Assembly (NCBI RefSeq): GCF_963678635.1
Contig: NC_087066.1
Coordinates: 8,027,954-8,091,953, forward strand
Direction: 5' to 3'
Length of the DNA: 64,000 bases
Origin: Symsagittifera roscoffensis
Taxonomy: Eukaryota; Xenacoelomorpha; Acoela; Convolutidae
Shown here: positions 27,248 to 35,920 of the stretch, in pieces
How the letters are laid out: each line of letters opens with the position of its first letter
Position numbering within the stretch: the first letter of the stretch is position 1
Notes under the pieces: model-generated
Databases searched by the model: none
What the model saw: the letters and a program-made list of their open reading frames with translations, nothing else
Told to the model about the DNA's origin: nothing
Made by a program: the position numbers and the translations under genes

Positions 27248-29127
27248 ACCATCAAAAAATCTGCATGACGGAGTCGGGATATAACCAGATACTGGTTATA
27301 ATAGATCACTTCACAAAGTTGGCGGAAGCGGTCCCGTGCCAAACAGCCTCGGCCGAGGAGACATGTGATCATTTGATAACGCATTGGATATCGCGGTATG
27401 GTTGTCCAATGACTTTCCAGTCGGACAACGGCAAAGCTTTTGTGGGGGACTTGACAAAAGAATTGATGAAGAGATCGCACATTGCTCAAGCACACTCGAC
27501 GACCTATCATCCACAGACCAATGGGTTGGTAGAGAGACAGAACAGGACACTGGTCAACATGTTAAGGGTGTACTGCTCAAGATACATGACGGACTGGGAC
27601 AAATACCTGCCACAGGTAGTAGGAGCCTATAACAGTACACAGCACTCAACGACGGGCATCAGTCCTTTCATGATGCTGACGGGCAGGGAGAGGGCAATGC
27701 CTCTAACATTTTTCTACCCAGAATACGAGGGGAAGAGGACGTCGCCTCAGGCATATGTGAAGGAAGCGATCAAACGACAACAAGAGCTAAACGAGCTATG
27801 CAGGAGGAACACGGCGCAAGCGCAAATGAGACAACGCAAGAAGTATGACGAAAAAATATTACAAGCAAAACCATATGAAGTGGGCCAGTACGTGTGGGTC
27901 TTCCAAAATGTCATACCGCCCAAGGGAACAAAGAAACTACTCAAGAAGTGGAGGGGACCATTCATGATAACGGAAGTACATCAACAAGGACGGTTCTACC
28001 GCTTGAGTACTGGGCGAGCAGCACATTACGAAAATCTGAAGCCTCACGTCCCGTCCCCGGAAGACTGGTGCCTACCGAAAGACATGGAGGGTCTCGAGTA
28101 CCTGGTGGTAGAGCCAGCGTGTGAAGTGAATGAAAAGGGTACCAGAGAGAAAAATGATGGCAATGAAAACTTGAGCTTGGACGACAATGAAAAGATAGAG
28201 GTGGAGTCTGAAGCAGGATCGTTTGCAGAAGAAGACTGGAACGACCCGGAGCAAGATGAGGTGCCGAAGTGGATGGAGCCAGATCGACCAATATCACTGG
28301 GAACCAGGACGGGCAATCGTAAACGGACGGGTATGAGATACAACAGATACGGGGATGACTTCTTGATTGACAAGATACAGCCAGACAAATTGGGTGAGGA
28401 ATTACTGAGTGCAGGCGAACTGGAAGCCGAAGAGGAATGGCAGGTCATTGATTATGGTGGACACTATCCGCAGGAAGATTACTCGACACCAGAAATGGAG
28501 ACGGACCTCGAACAGAGCGAGATAGAGAGGAGGGAGAACACGAACTTGAGGATACTAGAGTGGATACGCGACGTCAAAGACGAAGGCCATGGAGGACAGA
28601 GTATCCAGCAAGTCGACGTGTCAGCGGAAAAACACAAGAAGTCAGAAGACCCTCTCTTCGGCTGGACGGCGACAGACAGGCCGCTGGACATTCCACCGGA
28701 CAATTCAGACCCGACAACATCGACGGGGACGTCGATAAATATTTTTGTCCGGGGAGTGGGGGTAGGACTTACCCACACCGAAAATTTGATGATAAAGAAG
28801 CTCAAGGAAGTGAGAGAAACAAGCGAATTGGAACTGGAAGAACAAGAGCCAGAGCCTAACATAGGCCGGAATTTCAAAACTAAATTTGAAATACCCAATC
28901 AGTACTCAGAAAACATCATGATAACAGATAGTGACTTTATCCTGTCAAACAGAACGAGCGCGATCTGCATCACGGCAGACATGAGTTTCAAATCAAGACT
29001 GGAAGCTGACTTCAAGAGAGAATACCAGAACGTAGAGTTTCTGTTCAGACAGAGACCAGGACTGGGAGGGATGGCAGCGCTCCCACCATCAGTAGCACAA
29101 GTCCCGGGAAATACCTGTGCTTCCTAG
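27172..29127 (+). CDS. pol: Integrase core, GPF/Y domain and Pol C-terminal extension
   Basis: Retroviral-type integrase catalytic core with Asp in QIDHQ (27238-27252), Asp in QSDNGKAF (about 27418) and Glu in NGLVERQN (about 27520), followed by a GPF/Y motif (KKWRGPFMI near 27945) for chromatin or target contacts. After residue 320 an unusually long, acidic, Glu-rich extension follows, ending in the first half of a macro-like fold (KSRLEADFKREY, GLGGMA near 29065). The frame stops at TAG 29125-29127, but the second half of the macro-like module continues in the next frame. The length and C-terminal domain go beyond a normal Ty3 Pol. Confidence 0.88.
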   Translation: MREMAECLPGMSPGKRPKEDEVVQIDHQKICMTESGYNQILVIIDHFTKLAEAVPCQTASAEETCDHLITHWISRYGCPMTFQSDNGKAFVGDLTKELMKRSHIAQAHSTTYHPQTNGLVERQNRTLVNMLRVYCSRYMTDWDKYLPQVVGAYNSTQHSTTGISPFMMLTGRERAMPLTFFYPEYEGKRTSPQAYVKEAIKRQQELNELCRRNTAQAQMRQRKKYDEKILQAKPYEVGQYVWVFQNVIPPKGTKKLLKKWRGPFMITEVHQQGRFYRLSTGRAAHYENLKPHVPSPEDWCLPKDMEGLEYLVVEPACEVNEKGTREKNDGNENLSLDDNEKIEVESEAGSFAEEDWNDPEQDEVPKWMEPDRPISLGTRTGNRKRTGMRYNRYGDDFLIDKIQPDKLGEELLSAGELEAEEEWQVIDYGGHYPQEDYSTPEMETDLEQSEIERRENTNLRILEWIRDVKDEGHGGQSIQQVDVSAEKHKKSEDPLFGWTATDRPLDIPPDNSDPTTSTGTSINIFVRGVGVGLTHTENLMIKKLKEVRETSELELEEQEPEPNIGRNFKTKFEIPNQYSENIMITDSDFILSNRTSAICITADMSFKSRLEADFKREYQNVEFLFRQRPGLGGMAALPPSVAQVPGNTCAS

Positions 29128-29360
29128 TGACGAGGGTCAATGACAGGAACACAATTGATCCCGAGCACGTAATGTTGGCACTAACAAGACTACGAGACTT
29201 CATGATTGAAAGAGGGATAACAGAGGTCTCAATGCCGGTGTATGACCCAAACAGGGGCAAACTGAGCCCAAGGGAATTGTACGCTATCATACATGTAATC
29301 TTTGCAGAAACTGAGATAGTGGTGTATCTTCATAAGAAGTACTACTTGAGCATCGCCTGA
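29106..29360 (+). CDS. Macro-domain-like C-terminal half
   Basis: The frame overlaps the end of the integrase ORF and carries the second half of a fold that resembles Poa1p-type macro domains (ADP-ribose binding or ADP-ribose-phosphate processing). Visible correspondences are a strand with YLCFLVTR, helix with ALTRLRDFMIERGI, the strand EVSMP, and a last helix with IIHVIF. In the family SMP is normally followed by an IGCGLDGL-type glycine loop that contacts the ligand; here that loop is replaced by a different sequence with RGKLSP, so binding or catalysis may be altered or lost. A one-base frame change near 29100-29110 separates the two halves. The family call is by eye. Confidence 0.55.
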   Translation, partial: GKYLCFLVTRVNDRNTIDPEHVMLALTRLRDFMIERGITEVSMPVYDPNRGKLSPRELYAIIHVIFAETEIVVYLHKKYYLSIA

Positions 29361-29798
29361 GTCGGGTACACGGGGGTGTCGAGTCGCGTGTGAGGGAGGA
29401 GTCTTGAGCTAGGTACTGGGGTACAAAACAGGTAAGGGATCTTAGGGGTGATTGGCATGACAATTATTCTTTTAAATGATTGATGGTGCTAAAACATAAA
29501 ATGTATCTACATGCTTTTAGAAAGTTTCAATTGAACTATTTTAGTAGGGCGAAAAGGAGAGGGTTTTTAATCATAAAAATAATGGGGTTTTCTGGTTAGA
29601 GACACAGCTTGTCGGTCTTAAAAATCGGGTGTTATTTTCAGATTGATTTGTTGAACTCACATTGACTACTCATCTATATTCAATTGAAGGAAGAAAGCGA
29701 TATCTCAAAAAGATAACTCGAGTTGCTCAGGTAAAACTCAAGTTGCTCAGGTAAAACTCAAGTTGCTAATACTCAAGGACTCAATTGAAATCACAGAA
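29361..29798 (+). other. Non-coding junction with a possible intron and short tandem repeat
   Basis: No ORF is supported between the Pol end and the coiled-coil ORF. A strong donor-like ACAG|GTAAGG lies at 29428-29437 and a good acceptor-like TTATTTTCAG at 29632-29641, which would define a 210-bp intron (29432-29641). This could produce a spliced RNA for the downstream ORFs. The evidence is motif matching only. Confidence 0.35.
29721..29768 (+). repeat. 20-bp tandem repeat, 2.4 copies
   Basis: The unit AGTTGCTCAGGTAAAACTCA is repeated at 29721-29740 and 29741-29760, with a partial third copy from 29761. Each junction creates CTCAAG; CTCGAG precedes the first copy. It lies just upstream of the coiled-coil ORF. 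Confidence 0.85.
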
Positions 29799-30860
29799 AT
29801 GGCAGATCGATTCTGGAAGTCCATGCCATCGGCTCTGAAAAAGCTCACACTTGACGGATTGTACAGGCGGCTGAGGGACCTGGATTATACTCAAGTGGAC
29901 GAGAGAATGGCAGTGATATTGAATACCATCCTCCAATTGGAGGAACAGTGCGAGTGTCGGGAGTCTGCGACGGAAGCGGTTTTGATGGTAGGCTACACCA
30001 ATGATGGAGTGTCCAATCAAGAACAAACCAGATGGCTGTCCTGGAACGTGGATGGGGCGATAAGGGGGTTCGATTTGGCGAGGAACCCTGGCCTGAACAA
30101 CAATACGGAGTATGGCGCGGGGGAATTCCCACTGCCGGTCAGACCATCAGTCAGGTCCACGAGCCAGAGTACGAGTAAAGTACTATCGATGACACGGGCA
30201 CAGCAGATGGGGGGGGGGGGTTATCCGGACGTCAGTGCCATGAAGAGAGAACTCGAGAGGACCCAGCGGGAAAGGAACAAGGCGAACCTCGACCGGGATC
30301 AAGCGGTGCTTGAGAGGGATCAAGCGCGGAGAGAACTGGACATGATGAGAGCTGAACAGCTACAGGCAGAAAGGGTGCGGGAGAATGCCGCGAATTGTGA
30401 GCAGCTGAAGCAGGCTCTCGAGATAGATCAGGCAAAACTTGAGAGGATCCAGCGACAACAACGCGAGCTCGATATGCAGAAAGGGGCTAGGCCCAAAGAA
30501 CGGGTAGTGACTGGCTCAAGGCCAGAGTCACGCATGGAAGTAGATGAAGCTCCTAGGTCGAAGGGACGATTCAACCTCGACCGTGCGGCTCAAGAACATA
30601 TGAACGAGGGGCTGGAGGTATGGATACCGCCCGAATCAGCGTCCTCCCTGCGTGGTTTGGAGACTCAAGTAATACGACCATTGATGGACGTCGCGTTGCC
30701 TGGATATACACCGAGTTCGACCCCGGGTAGTAGTCAGGTGAGTGGCAACTCGTCACGATTGAAAGAGTTGCAGGAGCGGCTACAGCTGAGGAGTCGCGAG
30801 ATCCGGCAAGAGCGGACTTACCCTCGACGTGGGGGGAGCAGCCTGTCAGTAGTGTGGTGA
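29799..30860 (+). CDS. Coiled-coil protein (354 aa)
   Basis: Unrecognised. The start was taken as ATG 29799; an upstream TTG would add 12 residues. The N-terminal 110 residues look helical. Residues about 146-228 form a long charged heptad-like coiled coil rich in Glu, Arg, Gln and Leu (for example ERDQARRELDMM). The C-terminus is basic and Ser-rich. A run of ten G (about 30208-30218) codes for Gly residues and is a likely indel hot spot. The end overlaps the SGNH frame by seven bases. Coiled coil followed by an SGNH esterase recalls the ORF1 proteins of CR1/L2-type LINEs, here next to a Gypsy pol. It could be a Gag substitute. Confidence 0.65.
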   Translation: MADRFWKSMPSALKKLTLDGLYRRLRDLDYTQVDERMAVILNTILQLEEQCECRESATEAVLMVGYTNDGVSNQEQTRWLSWNVDGAIRGFDLARNPGLNNNTEYGAGEFPLPVRPSVRSTSQSTSKVLSMTRAQQMGGGGYPDVSAMKRELERTQRERNKANLDRDQAVLERDQARRELDMMRAEQLQAERVRENAANCEQLKQALEIDQAKLERIQRQQRELDMQKGARPKERVVTGSRPESRMEVDEAPRSKGRFNLDRAAQEHMNEGLEVWIPPESASSLRGLETQVIRPLMDVALPGYTPSSTPGSSQVSGNSSRLKELQERLQLRSREIRQERTYPRRGGSSLSVVW

Positions 30861-31207
30861 TCTCGAGCTACAAGAAGAATACGGAAGGGAGATATCGCAA
30901 GCACAATCGGATAGACTGGAACGCGGCGCAGAGGGAGAGGAGAGATTGCTTCCACGACGCGACTTGGGTGGAATACTTCACGCATCCGCGAGTGCCTGAA
31001 GGCGTGGTTCACTTGATCATTGGGGACAGCTTGCTGCGGGTGCTGACCCGGATCCAGTCCCATTGGCAAACGGGAATCTTGAGCTTTGCCGGAGCCGCAA
31101 CGCCGCAGATGTTAGCGACACTTGAGATGTTAGGGATGGTAAGTGCATACACGGTCACCCTGATGGTCGGGACGAACGACGTGTCCAGGGGGAAGCAAGG
31201 AAGGTGA
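30854..31207 (+). CDS. SGNH/GDSL hydrolase, N-terminal half
   Basis: The frame contains SGNH block I (LIIGDSLLR near 31013), a block II glycine (FAGAATPQ near 31087) and block III (MVGTNDVSR near 31164), the order and spacing expected of SGNH hydrolases (esterase or lipase type, catalytic Ser in GDS, oxyanion Gly and Asn). It has no ATG at its start (GTG), so it is either fused to the coiled-coil ORF by a frame change or expressed by recoding. It ends at TGA 31205-31207, just after block III, and the rest of the domain lies in the next frame. Confidence 0.75.
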   Translation: MVISSYKKNTEGRYRKHNRIDWNAAQRERRDCFHDATWVEYFTHPRVPEGVVHLIIGDSLLRVLTRIQSHWQTGILSFAGAATPQMLATLEMLGMVSAYTVTLMVGTNDVSRGKQGR

Positions 31208-31737
31208 CAAGGCTGCACGACAAGATGAGCTGCATTCTCGAGGAAATACGGATCCAAATGGATCCGGCCATTCTCACGGTATGTACCGTTCCCTACAACA
31301 TGGGAGCGGATCAACATGCAGTGGAGATGAACAACAAAGTGCGAAGCCTGAACGAAAAAAGCAGGAAGATACATCAAAAGAGTGTCCTTCCCCTTCGGCT
31401 ACTTGACGTGGCTGAGCAAATGGAGCTATCCTCTTTCCCTGGCGACGCATCTGCGGATGGCATTCACTTTGATAGGCCCAGAGGGGTGGAGTGGTTGAAC
31501 AACGTCTTCCAAAGACACATATGTGCGCTGGAGGCAGAGTTGCTGGAGACGGCGCAGGTCACGTTCGGACCACCTCCAAACCCACCCTTCTACAACCCGA
31601 GGTCTTTGTCCAGTCGCTTAGGCGAGAGAGCCGATTCTAGAGACAGTTCGAGGAACAGCCGGACCAAGTTACCAAGCACCGCGCCCATGGAAGCTGAGCT
31701 GATGAAGCGACATCAGCAACTCCTCAGGGGTCGATAA
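31204..31737 (+). CDS. SGNH/GDSL hydrolase, C-terminal half
   Basis: Carries the second half of the hydrolase, including block V as DGIHFD (31459-31476) with the catalytic Asp and His. The two halves therefore hold a complete set of blocks I, II, III and V but in two frames, separated by a change near 31190-31204. The tail after the domain is Pro- and Ser/Arg-rich. The frame begins with GTG and has no credible own start. It ends TAA at 31735-31737, sharing its last A with the ATG of the next ORF (TAATG). Confidence 0.75.
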   Translation: MTRLHDKMSCILEEIRIQMDPAILTVCTVPYNMGADQHAVEMNNKVRSLNEKSRKIHQKSVLPLRLLDVAEQMELSSFPGDASADGIHFDRPRGVEWLNNVFQRHICALEAELLETAQVTFGPPPNPPFYNPRSLSSRLGERADSRDSSRNSRTKLPSTAPMEAELMKRHQQLLRGR

Positions 31738-33410
31738 TGTCCTCAGTGGTGGTTGCGGAGAAGAAGAGGGCAGAAAAGCCACTGGAGACCAGCAGGTCGA
31801 AATATGAGGAGAAGGTCAAGGAACTGGATCTGGAGGATCTGGAAGGTAGGCTGGAGCTAGCGAGAACTTTGGGTCTTGAGCAGGTATCACACGAAGACTT
31901 GGGGAGACACCAGTGCGTGGACTGGTTGAAGGCTCATGAAACACATTTCTCGAGAGCGAAGTTGATGGAGACGGCGGATCTGACTGGTCTTCCCATAAAA
32001 TCGGTGATGGGACCGATTAATTACAGACCTCTCAAGTCATTGGGGAGCCCGGGACTGGTGGTGGAGCCTCCCAAACACCGAACCAGCATTGCCAGAATTA
32101 GAGTGGCCACTCCAGCACAGTTGAGAGTGGTAGACAAACTGATGGACCCGAGAGAAATGGAGTTACCAGACGCCGCATATGAAGGCACAAGATTGGCCAA
32201 TGACCCCCGATACGGGAAACCCTGCGGGCAGACGCAGCTGGCCAAAACCTTGGCAGTTTACGACAGGGCAGACCCAGCTGCAGCAAGGGTGGTTATCGTG
32301 GCAGGATCAGATTTTGAAGGAACGTCTCCCAAGTTGTTTTGGCCAGAAACTCTGATATATACCTTGCCGGGAGCGGAGCTAAACCAGATGTTGACCCTGG
32401 TGGTGGCAATGAAGTCAGAAATGCCCTGCGAACCTGAGTTACTACTGTTTGCAGGGATGAACGATCATCTGCATGCAACGGGATTTCTTGAGCAGCTCAA
32501 GGGTGGTGAGCCTACACCAAAGAGGATCTGGGAGGCCATCCAGACTCTATTCGCGGCTATAAATGAAGTACAAGAGAATGTTGCCTCAAGATTCGGCTCC
32601 AAGACAAAAGTGGCGTTCGCAACGTCCCCCGGGTACTCGAGCATGCCGCTTGCACTGCAATTTGTGTACGCGATCTTGATCTTGATCGCAGAGGGGAATG
32701 GGTGGCGTGTCCTGATGGCAGCTCCCAACCGAGAACTGGAACCGACGAACTTGAGACTGCGCAGATCAGAACTCGCGGCGGCATGGGCGGATGTCTCCCA
32801 TGCGTTGAGAGGCTTTTACGAGTTAGCCGACATCCTCATCGTATTAGACGAGGTCCTCTTGTTGGAGATATCTAACTTCGCCAGGCAACTCAAGCTCAGC
32901 CCGATTATAAGGGACGATCATCCAGTGGTGACTCACCTGACGGCTAGTCTGTGGTTTCGGGACATGGAGTTGACCATCACGAGCTCAACCAGCAGATCTA
33001 GAGGGCCGAACAACGAAAGGAAGAACGTGGCCGCATCGGAGAAGCAACTAGAGTCGATGGTGCATCGGTTAGCACAAGAGGGAGGCAAGTGGCCCTTCTT
33101 AACACCAAGACTGGAAAACGCCACGGGGAAAACAAGAGAAGATGTGCCGCTTCTGGTGAAGCAGATCTGGGATTTTCTTGAGGAGCAGCTGGGAATAGCT
33201 GAGAAGAGGGAGATGACGGTTGGCAGGTTCGTCACAGCAGCCAATGAGGTCACGATTGGAGGGTTCTGGAGGGAGCACGCGAAGGGTGAGCTAAGGACGA
33301 GGAGGGATCATGAGATTCTCGAGTTCTTGAGTCCTTGTTGGGGAAAAGAGTTCCTGGCCGGAGTGTACAGTGCGAAGGAGACTTTAAAGCGTTCATACAG
33401 GAGGTATTGA
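31737..33410 (+). CDS. Second SGNH-like protein (557 aa)
   Basis: Starts at ATG 31737 in a TAATG overlap. Residues about 185-360 repeat the SGNH plan in diverged form: VVIVAGSDF near residue 186 in the place of block I, PGAE with a block II-like Gly, LLFAGMNDH near 240 as block III (G-x-N-D), and WADVSH near 352 as a DxxH block V. The GDS serine order is changed to GSD, so catalysis is uncertain. An N-terminal 180-residue region and a C-terminal helical region flank it. The end is probably caused by a small indel near 33380, as a coding-like frame continues. Substrate is unknown; esterases in retroelements have been suggested to act on lipids or membranes. Confidence 0.65.
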   Translation: MSSVVVAEKKRAEKPLETSRSKYEEKVKELDLEDLEGRLELARTLGLEQVSHEDLGRHQCVDWLKAHETHFSRAKLMETADLTGLPIKSVMGPINYRPLKSLGSPGLVVEPPKHRTSIARIRVATPAQLRVVDKLMDPREMELPDAAYEGTRLANDPRYGKPCGQTQLAKTLAVYDRADPAAARVVIVAGSDFEGTSPKLFWPETLIYTLPGAELNQMLTLVVAMKSEMPCEPELLLFAGMNDHLHATGFLEQLKGGEPTPKRIWEAIQTLFAAINEVQENVASRFGSKTKVAFATSPGYSSMPLALQFVYAILILIAEGNGWRVLMAAPNRELEPTNLRLRRSELAAAWADVSHALRGFYELADILIVLDEVLLLEISNFARQLKLSPIIRDDHPVVTHLTASLWFRDMELTITSSTSRSRGPNNERKNVAASEKQLESMVHRLAQEGGKWPFLTPRLENATGKTREDVPLLVKQIWDFLEEQLGIAEKREMTVGRFVTAANEVTIGGFWREHAKGELRTRRDHEILEFLSPCWGKEFLAGVYSAKETLKRSYRRY

Positions 33411-34087
33411 ATATGCCTATCAGTCTGTTGCTGGCGCTATACCTGGTTTACCCGAGGTACTTGTTTAATATGGGCCCAGCATTCATTTCACCGATTGATG
33501 AGGTATGGGGAGCCCCTGTCGATGGGAAGAACACACTCGAGTATTGAAACCTACTCGTACAAGTGTGCGGCCGGGCTAAAGACGCTGCTAGTGCAGTACC
33601 TACTGATGCAAAACAGGCACCTGACTGGTGAAGAAAAGAGCCCGAAGACAAGAGAGGAATGGAGAAGAGTGAATGGAGGCATGCCCCTATTGACGGACCT
33701 ATGCCTGGCCATGAGATCGGATCCCATGGGGATGATCCGGGGGCTAGGGGAGGTCGTGACCTGTATTTATGGACCGGCCGCCTCTGGTGACAGCTTATCG
33801 ATACTCCGTGACCCACATGAGCCTCATAAGCGTATTAGATGGAACGACACTTAACTGGTGTCAGCAAGAGGTGCTAAGGGCACAAATGAGCAACACGGTG
33901 CTCTTTGGAAAGGTGAAGGATCCGGAGTTGGTCGTGTACAGTTTCCGAGGACAACTGCAATGCCGGATGGGAGGCAAGCGCGAGGGCCCCATCGAAACTT
34001 ACCCCAAGTTCTGGAACTTGAATCCCTTGACAGCCAATGGGCGAGAAATCTTGAGAATTCCTGCATGGAGAAAAAAGCTTCGAGCTA
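33411..34087 (+). pseudogene. Frameshifted continuation linking the 557-aa and 610-aa ORFs
   Basis: Three successive plus-strand frames remain coding-like over 33335-33547, 33495-33854 and 33769-34146 without ATG-led gene structure. They join the preceding and following ORFs in composition. This suggests that one long ORF once ran from 31737 to 35920 or beyond and that at least four indels now interrupt it. Assembly or read errors could also explain it. No domain was recognised. Confidence 0.5.
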
Positions 34088-35920
34088 GTGAAAAAGGAAC
34101 TAGAGGCGATATTGGAGAAGGAAGTCCTGCCAGCGAGCATTCCTGAGTTCCCCATAGTGAGGAGAATGACTCTGGGGATGAACAGTTCCCTGGTTGTCCC
34201 GTCCCCTTACGCGAGAACCACAACCGAAGAACAGCAGAAGGAGTTCACCGACGGCTGGGATCCGCTCTTCATCGGCTACACTGCAGCGATTTATTTTCAT
34301 ACCAGCGATGCGAAGATAAATTCATGGACAACTCAAGCCAAGAAAATGAGAGGGTCGATGCCCCCGAAAATCGAGGTGCGAGATGCCTTGAGAGTACTTG
34401 AGCGGGCAAGTCTAGAGAACCAGTTGCCGGCATGGGACGACGGCAGGATGATAGTGAATGAAGGGCACATCGCACTGAAAGCAGACGATATGCTGTTTGC
34501 CACAAGGAGATACCGGGCACCTTACGGACTAGAGCAGGTGGATAGGAGTCAGGAAGGAAAAAAACTGGATGCAGCAGGTCCATTGTACGTGGCACTGACA
34601 GAGCACGAGGGGACGAATCCAACGACACCATCACCCCTATCGGTGGACACCCCTGGGGATAAAAGGAGTGGCACCGTGGAAGATCGATTCAGGAGGATTC
34701 TTGAGAGAAGAGAAGCAGAGTCGGGAGACGAGAGCATGGAGGAAACTCTCAGTGAGGCAGGAGATGATATGGAGGTAGGAAACACACCGGAGCAGAAGCC
34801 CGCGGAGGAGGAGTTCACTGCGCAGGAACTGTTGAAGGATCTGAGTGAAGAAAACTGGGCAGATACCCCCACGCCACCTCTGACCTCATCCCCCCGCAAG
34901 GACCCAGAGTTGTCATTGACGAGCGAGAATCCCAACATGGGAATGATCTTCTTGAGTGCGGAGAGAAGGGAGAAGAATACCTTCGAGGGAAACAGAGACG
35001 CCTTCCTGGGCACTCTGGGCAAAGATGCTTGGCAAGAATTCTTGAGCGATTTCAATCGAGAAGTGGATGAAGACACCACGTTGGACAATTTTAAAGAGGA
35101 ACTGTGGGACACGGTGGTGAAGTTCGGTGAACCTGTCCTGATGGGGACTGGTTTAGAAGAGAAAGCTAGAGGAGAGCTGCTGAGCAAGATGGTCGAGTTG
35201 AGGAAAACATCAAGAAAGACCAGAGAAGACAACTGTAAAGACAGCTCTACTCCGAAACAGAAAACTGACAATAAAATAATTAAATATACAAGGGGGGATA
35301 AGGTAGGAACTAGTAATATGATTAAAAGTACTAGTATCCTTAAGGCTCGAGCAGGGGGGAGGCAAGAGTTGGCTGGAGAGAAGGAAGTTGAATCAGTGAT
35401 GATAACGACGACGCCCCCGAATAAAGAAGTGAGGTCTCGCAAGAGGAAGAGAGACGTGGAGGGATTGGGCAGTCCTTCAGCTGACGCGGTCTCGGAAAAG
35501 GACTTGAGAGAAACGGCCCCCATGGTTCTGGCACGATGGAAGACGGCAGCCTACAAAAGTAGCTATGAACCGAGGAAACTGCTCGACATAGAAAAAGAAA
35601 TGGAAAACACCACTAGCTCAGTGACGGAGGAAGATTTCAAACCTCAGAGAATAAAAATGAAGCGAGGTTCGACGAGCGGGCAGACCTGGGAGGTAGACGT
35701 CGGCAAAGAATGGGTATCAAGTGAACATCAGACTAATGGGAAACAAGTGACCAGCGATCCTCTTGAGAAGAATAAAACCAGAAATACCTCCCGACCGTGG
35801 TGGATAGCCCTTGAGCCATTGAAGGAAATGGAAGACTGCTTGAAGAAATTGGACAGTGGAGTGGCACGCAAACGACACAGTTGGTCCACCCAGCAGAAGG
35901 CTGAGGTTAATAAGATATAA
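34088..35920 (+). CDS. Unrecognised 610-aa acidic-to-basic protein
   Basis: Begins within a continuing frame (GTG at 34088; no good ATG start), so the true start is probably upstream. Residues 1-170 look folded, with tryptophans and hydrophobic helices. Residues about 180-400 are acidic and Ser/Thr/Pro-rich; the remainder is strongly basic with Lys/Arg clusters such as RSRKRKRD, consistent with a nuclear or nucleic-acid-binding tail. It ends in a single TAA (35918-35920), after which the same frame runs on for 467 codons without an ATG. No family was recognised. Confidence 0.5.
   Translation: MKKELEAILEKEVLPASIPEFPIVRRMTLGMNSSLVVPSPYARTTTEEQQKEFTDGWDPLFIGYTAAIYFHTSDAKINSWTTQAKKMRGSMPPKIEVRDALRVLERASLENQLPAWDDGRMIVNEGHIALKADDMLFATRRYRAPYGLEQVDRSQEGKKLDAAGPLYVALTEHEGTNPTTPSPLSVDTPGDKRSGTVEDRFRRILERREAESGDESMEETLSEAGDDMEVGNTPEQKPAEEEFTAQELLKDLSEENWADTPTPPLTSSPRKDPELSLTSENPNMGMIFLSAERREKNTFEGNRDAFLGTLGKDAWQEFLSDFNREVDEDTTLDNFKEELWDTVVKFGEPVLMGTGLEEKARGELLSKMVELRKTSRKTREDNCKDSSTPKQKTDNKIIKYTRGDKVGTSNMIKSTSILKARAGGRQELAGEKEVESVMITTTPPNKEVRSRKRKRDVEGLGSPSADAVSEKDLRETAPMVLARWKTAAYKSSYEPRKLLDIEKEMENTTSSVTEEDFKPQRIKMKRGSTSGQTWEVDVGKEWVSSEHQTNGKQVTSDPLEKNKTRNTSRPWWIALEPLKEMEDCLKKLDSGVARKRHSWSTQQKAEVNKI

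Noticed and set aside
34549-35523. 324-codon minus-strand ORF
   Set aside because: It is antisense to the acidic and basic parts of the 610-aa ORF; its Ser/Leu-rich product is the typical mirror of Glu/Lys-rich coding, and no start context or motif supports it.
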